A DNA stretch of 53,637 nucleotides. It comes from a virus. The stretch lies in IMG/VR virus record IMGVR_UViG_3300044707_000458, positions 1-53,637 of that record. One strand, written 5' to 3'. The notes beneath the pieces were generated by a model. The model did no database searches. It was not told the DNA's origin and saw only the letters and a list, made by a program, of their open reading frames with translations. This document shows positions 10,003 to 18,759 of the stretch, one piece after another; position 1 is the first letter of the stretch; each line of letters begins with the position of its first letter. The position numbers were made by a program, and so were the translations under genes.

Positions 10003-12228
10003 ATGGCTGAGAATCAAGTAGATAACCTCGTAAAGAAGGCCGAAGAACTCGAGAAGGCTCTTGATTCTGCTCGTAGTGGACCGAACGCACGAGCTTTGGG
10101 TGGCGGAAGCCCGACTGCGGTTGCCTTCCCAACAGCCTATAAGCTGACCGAGGAACAGGAAAAGGAGCTGGTTCGCCACGCATCCGAACGCCTCCGCAAG
10201 CTCGAGGTTGAGATGGGACGAAGCATCGTCCGTAGTACCGCTTACAACACAAACCCAACTTCCTTGATGGCCTTTGAGACTTTCCTAGGTCGCCGTCAGA
10301 TCTACGAGTGGGTCTATGAGAACAATGTCTCGTGGCGTCCAGCGGTCATGGGCGGGATCTTTGAACAGAGCAATCTTATCGTGCCTGTCACCCGCCGTAT
10401 CGTTCGGCAAATGATCGCAAAGGCACAGAAATACTTCCTTGGAACAGATCCTTGGTTCTCTGCCCTGCCCGAAGGAGCGGCCGACAGGGACATCGCAGAC
10501 AAGGTTGAGCGGTATGCTCGCTATAAGTTCAACAGGCTTGGGGTTAAGGATGCGATGGCAATGGCTTTGCAACTGGCCTTTGTCCGTGGTGAATGTGTCG
10601 TCAAGACAACCCACGTTAAGAAAGAGCAAGTCTATCAGCGGAATGCCAAGGTTCTTGTGGATCTAAACGGCCAGCCGATCCTCGCAACGGACGGAGATTT
10701 CATTACCGACAAGGACAGCTTTGTCCCAGCCCAGAACGAAATCGGTGAGCCTATTATGCTTTTAAGGCGGGATATGGCGACGATTCAGCCCCCTGTTCCT
10801 GTTTTCATCGAGCAAACGATCAGCCGAAAGGCAATTATCTCCGAAGGGCCAACTGCCGAGGCCGTCTACTACCAAGACTTTATTTGCCCTCTAAACGCAA
10901 CATCGGTGGATGATGCCGACTTTGTGGCTCATCTTTATGATGCCCCTATTATGGAGCTGGCCGACCTCTACAATAAGAAAGGGTCGAAAAGCGAGGAGAC
11001 CCCCGAAGAGGAGATGCTCCGAATCCAAGCGGCGATTGACCAGATCCGTATGTCTGCAACCGAGTCTGGGATCCCCAAGACTGGGGCTAAACAGGCCAGA
11101 ACAGAGCGTGGCGAGGCTTACGAGCCAAACAATACCTTCAATAACCCGACGATGGAGATTGCAGAATGCTACTTGCGGTATGATGCGAACGGAGACGGAA
11201 TCACCGAAGAAATCATGCTTCTTTTGGATGTTCGTAATCAGCGGGCAATCTTCTACGAGTATGTGGCTAATGTGACCTCCGATGGCCGTAGACCTTTCAC
11301 AGTAGTCCGAGTGAACCCTGTGGACGGACGCTGGTACGGAATGGGCGGAGTGGAGCAGTTCAAGACCTCACAAGACTTCATGGATCTGACTATTAACCGA
11401 CTCAATTTCAGCCAAAGCTCAAGCGGGCGAGTAACCTTCTGGCGTCCAGATGCGACCTTTGAAGGGTCAGCGAATCCCAATCTGATCCTCAATTCTGGAG
11501 GCACTTATACGCTTCGCCCAGGTTTTGCGGCCGCCGATGCCTTGACCTATGTGGCTCTCCCAGAGTCCAAGGAAAAGGATCTCAATTTCATGCTCCAATA
11601 CTTTACCCAGCTCGTACAACTCGAGTCGGGCGTGATGACTGGTGGAGATCAAGAGTTCTCTGGTTTGCCATCGAGCAAACTGGCTACTGGCATCCGAAGC
11701 ATCGACCAAGCGGGCAATGAAATGTTCTCGCAGTACCTAATGTCGTTAGAGCCAGCCCTGTCCCAAGTAGTCAATCGGCTGGTGTTGATCCTGTTGGACA
11801 ACATGAACAAAAAGGAAATGTTCAACTACCTTGAAGGCGATGCACTCCAACTTGTGACGATCACCCCAGAAGAAATTGCTGATATTAACATCAATATCCG
11901 CCTCCTACTGACGCGCTATCACGGAGAGCAACAGCTCCAGAGCAATGCTCAAGCGGCGGGTCTTGTAACCCAGTTCTATGGATTGCCCCCAGAAGTTCAG
12001 CAGAAGGTCGCCCTGTTTTACAACCAGAGCCTCAAAGCCCTTGGGATCGTGGATGCAGAGTCGATCATTCAGCCCTTTGCCCCGCCTCCTACACAGAATG
12101 GGATGACTCCAGACGGACGAGTATTCGGCCAAGCTGGATCCCCTGGCTCACCTCCGCCTAGCGTTGGTGGAACGAAAAGCGTCCCTGTTGACGCTGGCCT
12201 AGCTGGCGGTAATCCGACACCCGCATGA
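10003..12228 (+). CDS. Portal protein
   Basis: This 741-residue protein has the size and layout of podovirus-type portals, the ring at the capsid vertex through which DNA enters and leaves. Visible features are an N-terminal helical region, a core with FETFLGRRQIYEWVY followed by a basic helical stretch, an acidic beta-rich wing, a stem/crown segment with many Asn, Gln and aromatic residues (FMLQYFTQLVQLESGV; SSKLATGIRSIDQAG), and a Pro/Gly-rich tail. An in-frame TTG at 9991 would add four residues; I prefer the ATG at 10003 (MAENQ). It lies between the giant polyprotein and a small gene coupled to it by an ATGA overlap, and the scaffold and capsid genes follow after the antisense cassette. 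The family assignment is by pattern; no catalytic motif is expected. Confidence 0.85.
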   Translation: MAENQVDNLVKKAEELEKALDSARSGPNARALGGGSPTAVAFPTAYKLTEEQEKELVRHASERLRKLEVEMGRSIVRSTAYNTNPTSLMAFETFLGRRQIYEWVYENNVSWRPAVMGGIFEQSNLIVPVTRRIVRQMIAKAQKYFLGTDPWFSALPEGAADRDIADKVERYARYKFNRLGVKDAMAMALQLAFVRGECVVKTTHVKKEQVYQRNAKVLVDLNGQPILATDGDFITDKDSFVPAQNEIGEPIMLLRRDMATIQPPVPVFIEQTISRKAIISEGPTAEAVYYQDFICPLNATSVDDADFVAHLYDAPIMELADLYNKKGSKSEETPEEEMLRIQAAIDQIRMSATESGIPKTGAKQARTERGEAYEPNNTFNNPTMEIAECYLRYDANGDGITEEIMLLLDVRNQRAIFYEYVANVTSDGRRPFTVVRVNPVDGRWYGMGGVEQFKTSQDFMDLTINRLNFSQSSSGRVTFWRPDATFEGSANPNLILNSGGTYTLRPGFAAADALTYVALPESKEKDLNFMLQYFTQLVQLESGVMTGGDQEFSGLPSSKLATGIRSIDQAGNEMFSQYLMSLEPALSQVVNRLVLILLDNMNKKEMFNYLEGDALQLVTITPEEIADININIRLLLTRYHGEQQLQSNAQAAGLVTQFYGLPPEVQQKVALFYNQSLKALGIVDAESIIQPFAPPPTQNGMTPDGRVFGQAGSPGSPPPSVGGTKSVPVDAGLAGGNPTPA

Positions 12229-12494
12229 GCGATCCAGCCAGCCAACTGGCACTCATCGAGCGGTTAAAAGACAATTCTGGGTACACCGAGTGGTACTTGC
12301 CGACCCTTTCAAGGCATTTGGAAGGTCTTAAAGAAGCGGTCTTGGAAGCTGGAATCACCCCCGAAGAGCGTCAAAACAGGCACTCGGCCTATATGGCGGT
12401 TAAGGAAGTGCTGGCTCTGGTTCCGTCACAGGAGGCCGCACTTTATAGGATTCTGCAAGGCCACGAATCACGGCCAGAGCCTCGTCGTAAGTAA
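12225..12494 (+). CDS. Small protein coupled to portal
   Basis: The ATG overlaps the portal stop (ATGA), so translation is probably coupled. The 89-residue product is mostly helical and charged, with no signal peptide or membrane segment. A small gene directly after the portal often encodes a head-assembly or packaging accessory, but no family is recognised here. Its last 95 bases overlap the 3' end of the opposite-strand gene ending at 12400, so this is a tail-to-tail junction without an obvious terminator. Confidence 0.7.
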   Translation: MSDPASQLALIERLKDNSGYTEWYLPTLSRHLEGLKEAVLEAGITPEERQNRHSAYMAVKEVLALVPSQEAALYRILQGHESRPEPRRK

Positions 12495-13773
12495 AGAATT
12501 TATCCACGAACTTAACTAGACGAACCTTTTCGTCGGCCAAAACCTTATGGGCGGTGCATTTGTCCTCAGTAGTATTGTGTAGGCAAACCTCCTCGTAAGA
12601 AGCAGATCCTGGCACTCTGACCCCAACTAGAAAAGTTGTGGCTTTGCTACCGCTCTTATCGGCGAAGTCGGCTTCTTTGATAAGCTCTAGGGCTTGTTCT
12701 TGTGTGATGTTTTGATCCATCAGCATAAAGATCTGAGAGTGGGTGTAAGAGGTCGAAACTACGGAAGCTTGGCAGTCTTTTGGAATTGGACGGTCAACGT
12801 CTAAGACGAGCATTGAAACTCCCTCCCCATTTTCTGGTTTGGCGTTTATTATCTTAAAGGAAAACACGCCATCCTTTAAAACCTTTTTAGCTTCGGTAAT
12901 GTCGTTGAACTTTGGCGCGGAATGATGAAGAACCCCGTCAGAATCAATCGTATTTCCAATATAATACCTAGAATCTGGATCATGCTTCATCGATACAGAC
13001 ACGCCCTCACCACCCCAGATCATTGATAGAAACTCAACCGCCTTGTTGAATCCAATATGCTCTGGGGACTCTGCAAGAACCTCTGCCTTAAGGTCGTCTG
13101 CGCTTGGAGTAATCAAAGCTCCTGTTCTTTGTTCTTTAGCGATTTTCTTAAGCATCATGGTGCTCACTTGCTTGCGAGGGCTGTGACGGAATGCCCTACA
13201 TAGCAAGTCGGAATGGCTGTGCCGTATCCCTAAAATTCCCGATCCGTAGGCAATCGGCCAATCGTGAGATGATAGCCCTTTTTTAAAAGAAAAGTGCCTT
13301 CGCAATAAGAACTGACTACCCGAAGATATGTTCTGAATTGCCGAATCTAGCAGAATATACGAGTCGACCAGTTCTCTTGCCGCATTCCTGTATATCGCAA
13401 AAGTACTAGAGCAAATATAACCACTTTGCGGCGTGATCTCACCCAGAACTCCCATCCCTACTTTATCTAGCTCATCCTCAAGACCTTCCTGTGCTGAGAT
13501 TTTTGTATTTGGATCTATCTTTACAATTACCCTCCCAGACAGGCGAAGGCCAAGCACGAGCAACTCATGGATAGCCAGACCACCGCTTCGTTCGTGGTAA
13601 ATATCCTCAGATGTTGTCTGTATTAGGTCTGCGTAATCCTCCAGATCCTTTGGGTATATGCAATTATTAGCCAAGACTCCAAGCTGGCAGTTGGGGTAAG
13701 ATTCCTTAACCGCTTTAGCTGTTTGAATGGATAGCTCTTTGTCGCCATCCCATATCTGCATGACAACGATCAT
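12400..13773 (-). CDS. Glycosyltransferase-like protein
   Basis: The start is the ATG at 13773, which overlaps the stop of the upstream gene (ATGA); a longer in-frame reading from 13845 exists but lies inside that gene. The 457-residue product opens with a beta-alpha GT-A-like pattern (MIVVMQIWDGDKEL, then QLGVLANN, then VIVKIDPNTKI). The KIDPNTK segment sits where GT-A enzymes carry the metal-binding DxD motif. An aromatic-rich middle follows (SSHDWPIAYGSGILG). The C-terminal 200 residues are unassigned. A sugar-transfer role is inferred from the fold-like pattern only. It is the last gene of a four-gene antisense cassette with a large Cys-rich protein, which could be its target. Confidence 0.5.
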   Translation of the reverse strand: MIVVMQIWDGDKELSIQTAKAVKESYPNCQLGVLANNCIYPKDLEDYADLIQTTSEDIYHERSGGLAIHELLVLGLRLSGRVIVKIDPNTKISAQEGLEDELDKVGMGVLGEITPQSGYICSSTFAIYRNAARELVDSYILLDSAIQNISSGSQFLLRRHFSFKKGLSSHDWPIAYGSGILGIRHSHSDLLCRAFRHSPRKQVSTMMLKKIAKEQRTGALITPSADDLKAEVLAESPEHIGFNKAVEFLSMIWGGEGVSVSMKHDPDSRYYIGNTIDSDGVLHHSAPKFNDITEAKKVLKDGVFSFKIINAKPENGEGVSMLVLDVDRPIPKDCQASVVSTSYTHSQIFMLMDQNITQEQALELIKEADFADKSGSKATTFLVGVRVPGSASYEEVCLHNTTEDKCTAHKVLADEKVRLVKFVDKFFTYDEALAVIRGLAESYKVRPPVTEPEPALP

Positions 13774-14381
13774 TCTTCCTTGCCCCATTTTCCCTTTGGA
13801 CAGCTTTGAGATGGCATGTGCAACTTGCCAACTCCACACCCACATACCCTACATCTACCAGTACCCAAAAAAGCCGACGGATCGTAATACTCACACCCAA
13901 CGCAAATCTCCTTACGTAATGCAAATGTTTCTGGTCTTACTTTTGTGGCAAGCGTCCCATCTGCTGTGGCCTTCTTGATTGCTGAACCAAGGGACAAAGC
14001 TTGCTGTAGTATTGATGGAGACTTAAAAAATAACTCCAGAACAGCTCTCGGGGAGGCAAGAATATCTCCATCTACAGAGCATACCCAATCTGCGCTTATT
14101 GGTTGACGAGTTAGGGCGTTAGGCTCATAGCATCGACCGATCATTCCTCTTCTTACAAAAGGCCTCAGATGCTTAACATCTTCTTCCATTGGAGCCGAGA
14201 AAAGATAGGCAGTCCTGCAAGAGCTTTCGTACTGCAGAGTCTTTGTGCGTGAGAGTTCAATCATAAGTTGGTCTGTAGTTACGGATCCCACCTTGAATAT
14301 CCTCCTGTCGACCTCAAGGCACATAAGGCCGTGGGTCAGCACGATTCCAGTTTCGTCCCATATTAGTTCGGTTTTTTTCAT
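13770..14381 (-). CDS. Zinc-ribbon-ended hypothetical protein
   Basis: This 203-residue protein begins 3 nt after the stop of the 907-residue gene and ends in an ATGA overlap with the glycosyltransferase-like gene. Its last 50 residues hold a dense Cys pattern, CVGC, then CRVCGCGVGK, then a final CPKGKW, which looks like a zinc-binding knuckle seen at the C-terminus of various phage proteins. A segment with WVCSVDGDI near the middle could be a DxD-type motif like that of GT-A enzymes. No family was assigned. Context suggests a role in making or modifying the Cys-rich protein encoded just upstream. Confidence 0.6.
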   Translation of the reverse strand: MKKTELIWDETGIVLTHGLMCLEVDRRIFKVGSVTTDQLMIELSRTKTLQYESSCRTAYLFSAPMEEDVKHLRPFVRRGMIGRCYEPNALTRQPISADWVCSVDGDILASPRAVLELFFKSPSILQQALSLGSAIKKATADGTLATKVRPETFALRKEICVGCEYYDPSAFLGTGRCRVCGCGVGKLHMPSQSCPKGKWGKEE

Positions 14382-14384
14382 TTC

Positions 14385-17108
14385 TTACTCCATTTCTGTT
14401 AGTAGTTTGAATTCTATTGTGAGATCTAACGTAAATTGGTGCTTATCCTCCTCGTGGGCTGAACCGTAGCACGAAAGATTCTTGAATTGTGTGTACTCGA
14501 GCGGCGCACACTGTTTAAATGGTTCACAAGGATCTGCAGCGCAATCGTCGTCCTCTTCTGACGGGGCGCAATTACAACATCCACATTCATCTACAAGAAT
14601 GCATTGCCCCTCGCACGTCGTTTTAGAGTTGTCATCACACGTTTTTTTCGCTCCAGAAACACGAAACGAAATACCGCACGGATCATCGATGACATGAGGA
14701 GTCGCGTTGCAACACGGTGATTGGCCGATAACTCCATTGCATCCACCTGGATCACAGCAAGATTTATCATCTACGCATTCCTTACAGCCTTTGTAAGGAT
14801 TACCCAATTCAAGTGCTGATTGCACATTGTAGCCACCATTCCCCACCCCAAAACTAACAAAAGGGGCTGCTGGGGTTATGCACGCAGTTTCCTTTTCTAT
14901 CCTTAAGACAACCCAAATCTCGGCCGTATCCTGCCAGTCTTCACATTTAATTGTAAGAGTACCAGCCTGCTTCTTTTCGTATCTGTAAAGGGAATTATCC
15001 GATGGCTTATTTTTGTCAGCAGTCTCAGAGTTGATGAATATAGCCGTACCTAAACTGGGTTCTTGCTTATAAAAGTAATATGGAAGTACATCAGATATAT
15101 ATCCAGAAAACCAGAGCGTTAGGTCTTCTTTTGCTTCATTTTCTACTTTTGTTATCAGCGGGACGGGGGCAGTTTCATACAACCCGCTATACTCAGTAGG
15201 ATGACCAACATATTTTCCTATGGCAAATGTTATGCCGTAAGTGCCGTCGCAGGATTTTTTCTCCGTGGAAATCAGCATAGGCTCTTGGCACGAATTTATC
15301 GCTGGGTCGGGGTTTGTGCATGGCCCTTGGCATTCGCATATTAACTTGAGTTCGCCCCAGTCCGACCCGCAATCCTTTAATTCAGACGGGCATTTGCAAG
15401 TATTTGCCTTCTTGTTGTAACGATCTAACGGTTCAAATCCTTGAGGGCAGTTGCCTTTAAATGTTGTTTTTAATCCTGTGCTATTCCAAGTCATTTTCCA
15501 ATCGTTATGGTGAAACGTCAATTCCTTGGACGCACACTCATCCTTTTCCCATAATGTTTCGGGAGTTTCTTTTCCTATCTGGCTATAGTCCCAGCCTATC
15601 CCATTAAAAGAACAGAAAAGACTCGGACCGCTTACGTGTAGCGGTCTAACAAACGTATCTTCATTATTGAAATAACTCCTTAAAAGTTGCCCACCCTCAT
15701 AGCAAAGCGTCTGATTGCTAGGGTATGCCGAGTCAAAGCCAAAGCCATATGTTTTCTCAATAAATGGCGAGGCAGTGCTTTCAAGATAGTTATATGCTAT
15801 TGCTGTATTTGTTTCGCAGTCGGGATTTTCAAATCTTTTCGACTTCATATTGTCTTCTTCTGAAGCAACTAGCATGCTGTTATTTGTTATTGGATACGGA
15901 AGGCAACCAGAGCTTAGTTTTGTTTGCTTCTGGAAGACGTAAACCTGTTTGAGCGTAGGGTCTGGGAGCGGTTGTTGTGGCAACGAATCCGCATCTTTAA
16001 ATAGGCAATCTGGTCTTGTAAGCTTTCGCAAGGCAGCCTCTTCAAGGCTACCAAAGAATGCGTTCCCCGAGATATCAAGGGTCTTCTGTTTTTCTTTTTC
16101 TTCCCAGACATCTGCGGCTTGTTTGTATCTGTAGGCCGTCATTTCCAGATCACCATCCAAGCTAATCGTTGTAGTTTGTTTTGATGACAAGCACTGGACC
16201 GTGAAAGTATGCGACACATCAGTGCATGTGCCTGGGGGGCAAGGTGAAAACATCATTTCCCCCGTTTGTTTAGCCTCACTTTTGTCTGGCCCCTCATTCC
16301 CAAGCCAATCCTTGCATTTTATGCTGTTTCTTTCGATTGAATGCGAAACCGAACCAGTAAGCACTATCTCTTTACAACAGTTTATTATCTTATGAGCTGT
16401 TTCCAATGGAACAGACTTCAATATATGTGCATGGTGCAAGCGATTGGTTGGTATTGGCTGTCCTTCTTTCAGCCCGCCAAAACCCGACCCGAAGGTTGAA
16501 TAGTAGCCGTTCTTCATTGGCTCGGCACTTTCGGTAAAACGAAGCGGTCTAATTAAGGCTCCAGAAGTAAATCCGATGCCCTTTGGAATATCTATTACCA
16601 GATCATCCCCATATTCCTCTATCCCGCTTCTTGAGCAGTATTTCATCGGAAACTTTGAATTGACCGTCAATGGAAGGTTTTCTTGCGGGATGGCGGCATA
16701 GTCCTCGTAAGACTTTTTTGGATCTGCGTGATACCACTTTCTCTTATTTTCTTCATAATGCGGGGAGTCCTTTATTGTGGCTTTTCTGCAATTTATCGCT
16801 GTTTTTGAATCCTTCTCCTGCAGGGCGTCTTTACCGAATGGCTTGGCTATACATCCGTAAACCTCTTCGCCAAAATTACCCCCCTCCTCAAAATCATATT
16901 TTAGATCATCGCCACTTTTTACTGTTTTGTTATATATCCCTTTTCCATCGGACTTGTCGACTCCAGCAGGCCCATCGCCAAGCAGTTCCCTGTCTCTCCC
17001 TTCTTTCTCACCCACATCTCCAAGGGATCTAATGAACTTATGTAAGACCGATCCAGTAGTCCCAAGAGAAGAGCCAAACCGCTGAAAGGATGTTATTCTG
17101 CCCTTCAT
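14385..17108 (-). CDS. Large Cys-rich protein, putative surface or virion protein
   Basis: The 907-residue product is unusually rich in Cys, Asp, Gly and Pro. Cys pairs occur throughout, for example CPPGTCTD and CKCPSELKDCG, and are densest in the last 200 residues (CKECVDDKSCCDPGGC; DECGCCNC). This looks like an extracellular or virion-exposed protein with many disulfides or metal sites, although no signal peptide is visible. Many short beta-prone segments with Ser, Thr and Tyr fit an adhesin or fibre-like fold. Its ATG overlaps the stop of the 180-residue gene upstream (ATGA). By eye the coding sequence is more AT-rich than the flanking head genes. No known family was recognised. Confidence 0.7.
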   Translation of the reverse strand: MKGRITSFQRFGSSLGTTGSVLHKFIRSLGDVGEKEGRDRELLGDGPAGVDKSDGKGIYNKTVKSGDDLKYDFEEGGNFGEEVYGCIAKPFGKDALQEKDSKTAINCRKATIKDSPHYEENKRKWYHADPKKSYEDYAAIPQENLPLTVNSKFPMKYCSRSGIEEYGDDLVIDIPKGIGFTSGALIRPLRFTESAEPMKNGYYSTFGSGFGGLKEGQPIPTNRLHHAHILKSVPLETAHKIINCCKEIVLTGSVSHSIERNSIKCKDWLGNEGPDKSEAKQTGEMMFSPCPPGTCTDVSHTFTVQCLSSKQTTTISLDGDLEMTAYRYKQAADVWEEKEKQKTLDISGNAFFGSLEEAALRKLTRPDCLFKDADSLPQQPLPDPTLKQVYVFQKQTKLSSGCLPYPITNNSMLVASEEDNMKSKRFENPDCETNTAIAYNYLESTASPFIEKTYGFGFDSAYPSNQTLCYEGGQLLRSYFNNEDTFVRPLHVSGPSLFCSFNGIGWDYSQIGKETPETLWEKDECASKELTFHHNDWKMTWNSTGLKTTFKGNCPQGFEPLDRYNKKANTCKCPSELKDCGSDWGELKLICECQGPCTNPDPAINSCQEPMLISTEKKSCDGTYGITFAIGKYVGHPTEYSGLYETAPVPLITKVENEAKEDLTLWFSGYISDVLPYYFYKQEPSLGTAIFINSETADKNKPSDNSLYRYEKKQAGTLTIKCEDWQDTAEIWVVLRIEKETACITPAAPFVSFGVGNGGYNVQSALELGNPYKGCKECVDDKSCCDPGGCNGVIGQSPCCNATPHVIDDPCGISFRVSGAKKTCDDNSKTTCEGQCILVDECGCCNCAPSEEDDDCAADPCEPFKQCAPLEYTQFKNLSCYGSAHEEDKHQFTLDLTIEFKLLTEME

Positions 17109-17647
17109 GCTGTTGTAATCAAAACCCCACGATATCCGTTTACGCAGGCAGGCATAACTATCGGAACAGAAAACGAGCTTTGAATGACTGGATATGTGAG
17201 ATTGTGTCCAAACTTGGGGAACGGCCTCGCCTTTTTAACAAGACCAAGGAAGTGACGAACCTTTGTTTGTTGTGCCAGTTCTAATTCTGGTTCAAATAAA
17301 GTTTTCGGCACATTATACCCCTTGATCTCTGCTGATGTAATTGCCGCATCACTTACATCACATTCAATATAGACGTAAGTAGTATCTCCCTGCGTGGGCT
17401 GCTCCTCGTCCAACCCCTCCACTACTATTGGGGAACCATAAATAAATGATTCTTTTGGGCCAACGAAATACTTCTGCATCATGCCGTTAGAGAATTTTCC
17501 AGGCCTAATCTGGAAGAAGGCGTGCCACGCGAAAAACCTTGCATTCAGTAAACCCTCACCAAAAAATCTAGCGGCTGTCCCGACAACATGGCCGTACCCA
17601 GACGCTGGGCTAACCCCTAGAGGGCCAAGGGATTTGGGTTTGCTCAT
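17105..17647 (-). CDS. Hypothetical protein heading the antisense cassette
   Basis: This 180-residue protein starts at ATG 17647 (MSKPKSLG); a TTG two codons upstream is less likely. It has a Gly/Ala/Phe-rich N-terminal segment (VGTAARFFGEGLLNARFF) and beta-prone stretches later (TTYVYIECDVSDA). It contains no recognised motif. It is the first gene of the leftward four-gene unit and overlaps the next gene by ATGA. The 108-bp gap to the scaffold gene must hold the promoter of this unit. A structural partner of the Cys-rich protein is a reasonable guess from position. Confidence 0.6.
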   Translation of the reverse strand: MSKPKSLGPLGVSPASGYGHVVGTAARFFGEGLLNARFFAWHAFFQIRPGKFSNGMMQKYFVGPKESFIYGSPIVVEGLDEEQPTQGDTTYVYIECDVSDAAITSAEIKGYNVPKTLFEPELELAQQTKVRHFLGLVKKARPFPKFGHNLTYPVIQSSFSVPIVMPACVNGYRGVLITTA

Positions 17648-17755
17648 CCTCAACTAATCCGCCAAGGATCCTATTCAGCAACCTCCTCTATCACTATGCG
17701 TCGCATCCACTAACAAATCTCTTCCGTTCTCGCTCTGAATGTTTTGTCTTGTCTA
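17648..17755. promoter_or_regulatory. Divergent intergenic region between antisense cassette and scaffold gene
   Basis: This is the only space between the leftward cassette and the rightward capsid unit, so it should carry promoter elements for one or both. No convincing -35/-10 pair was found by eye. On the minus strand a GAGGAGG run lies about 40 nt upstream of the 17647 start, too far to be its ribosome-binding site. Confidence 0.3.
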
Positions 17756-18724
17756 ATGAGCGAAAATAATACTCTGGCGCAAGCCGAGAAAACCCCTCAA
17801 ACAACGGGTGCAGAACCACAAGTTACTGCACGGACGGAAACTGGTGTGGCGACACTTGATGAGCGTGCTTATCACGAACTCGTTCAAGGCTTAAAGGAAA
17901 CGGCGGAACCCGCCCCGACTCCAGAGGCTCCCAAGGAAGAGCCTACGGCTGAACAAGCCCCTGCGGTCGAGGAAGCTCCAGTCGAACCCAAGGCCGAAGA
18001 CGAGACTCCAGAGGCAGAAGCCGAACTCCCCGAAAGGGTGCGTATCGGAAGCTGGTCGGAGAATGAACGCAAGGCTCTCAAGATTCGGGCTAGGAATCCA
18101 GACCTCACCCTTGAACAGGCTATGGCTATGGTCAAAGGAGAGGCGGAACCCGCCAAGGCACAAGAGGAGCAGTTTGTTGCTCCCGCCGACATCGAAACCA
18201 AGATCGACGAAGTAGCGCAGGCGAAAGCCGCCGCTTTTAAGAATCTTGAATTCGACAAGGTTGCCGAGCTTGAAGTCGAAATGCTGAAACTGAACAAAGA
18301 ACTTCGGAAGTCTGAAAGAATGGCTACCGAACGCGAATCTGTTCAGCAGACGCAACGTGCCAAGGGAATTGAAGAAGCAAAGGCTCGTGCCGTGGAGTTT
18401 TATCCCGATGCGGGCAAAGCCGATTCAGCCCTTGTTAAGAAGATGAATGAGATCTTCGACACAATGGTCGATACAGGGAATCCCCTCGTAAAAGACCCTT
18501 CGATGCCCTTCAAGCTGACACAAATGGCCGCTAATGAGCTTGGGATTGCACCTCGCAACCCTAGTGCAAAAGCACCCTCGCCAAGTGTCGCCCGCAAGGC
18601 TCCGTCAATTCAACCAGCGAGCGGTAACGCCCGCACAACTCCACAAGCCCCGCTTAATGCTAGAGATTTAGCCGACAAACTGGACGACCTAGAGGCGTAT
18701 CAGCTCTTGATGGCAAAGCTTTAG
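17756..18724 (+). CDS. Scaffold-like protein
   Basis: The start is taken as ATG 17756; an upstream in-frame TTG at 17744 adds four residues. The 322-residue protein lies directly before the major capsid gene, the usual place for a scaffold. The composition fits: an acidic Pro/Ala/Glu-rich N-terminal half (EAPKEEPTAEQAPAVEEAP), a helical charged middle with coiled-coil character (about residues 145-220, many Glu/Lys/Ala), and a short C-terminal helix (DLADKLDDLEAYQLLMAKL) of the sort that contacts coat protein. Scaffolds shape the procapsid and then leave. No protease signature is visible. Confidence 0.7.
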   Translation: MSENNTLAQAEKTPQTTGAEPQVTARTETGVATLDERAYHELVQGLKETAEPAPTPEAPKEEPTAEQAPAVEEAPVEPKAEDETPEAEAELPERVRIGSWSENERKALKIRARNPDLTLEQAMAMVKGEAEPAKAQEEQFVAPADIETKIDEVAQAKAAAFKNLEFDKVAELEVEMLKLNKELRKSERMATERESVQQTQRAKGIEEAKARAVEFYPDAGKADSALVKKMNEIFDTMVDTGNPLVKDPSMPFKLTQMAANELGIAPRNPSAKAPSPSVARKAPSIQPASGNARTTPQAPLNARDLADKLDDLEAYQLLMAKL

Positions 18725-18745
18725 GGCGAGGCTTACAAACAAAAT

Positions 18746-18751
18746 AGGAGG
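18746..18751 (+). promoter_or_regulatory. Strong Shine-Dalgarno for major capsid gene
   Basis: AGGAGG lies 8 nt before the ATG at 18760. It is one of the few full-length Shine-Dalgarno sites in the window and matches the high expression needed for coat protein. Confidence 0.85.
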
Positions 18752-18759
18752 ATAATAAG

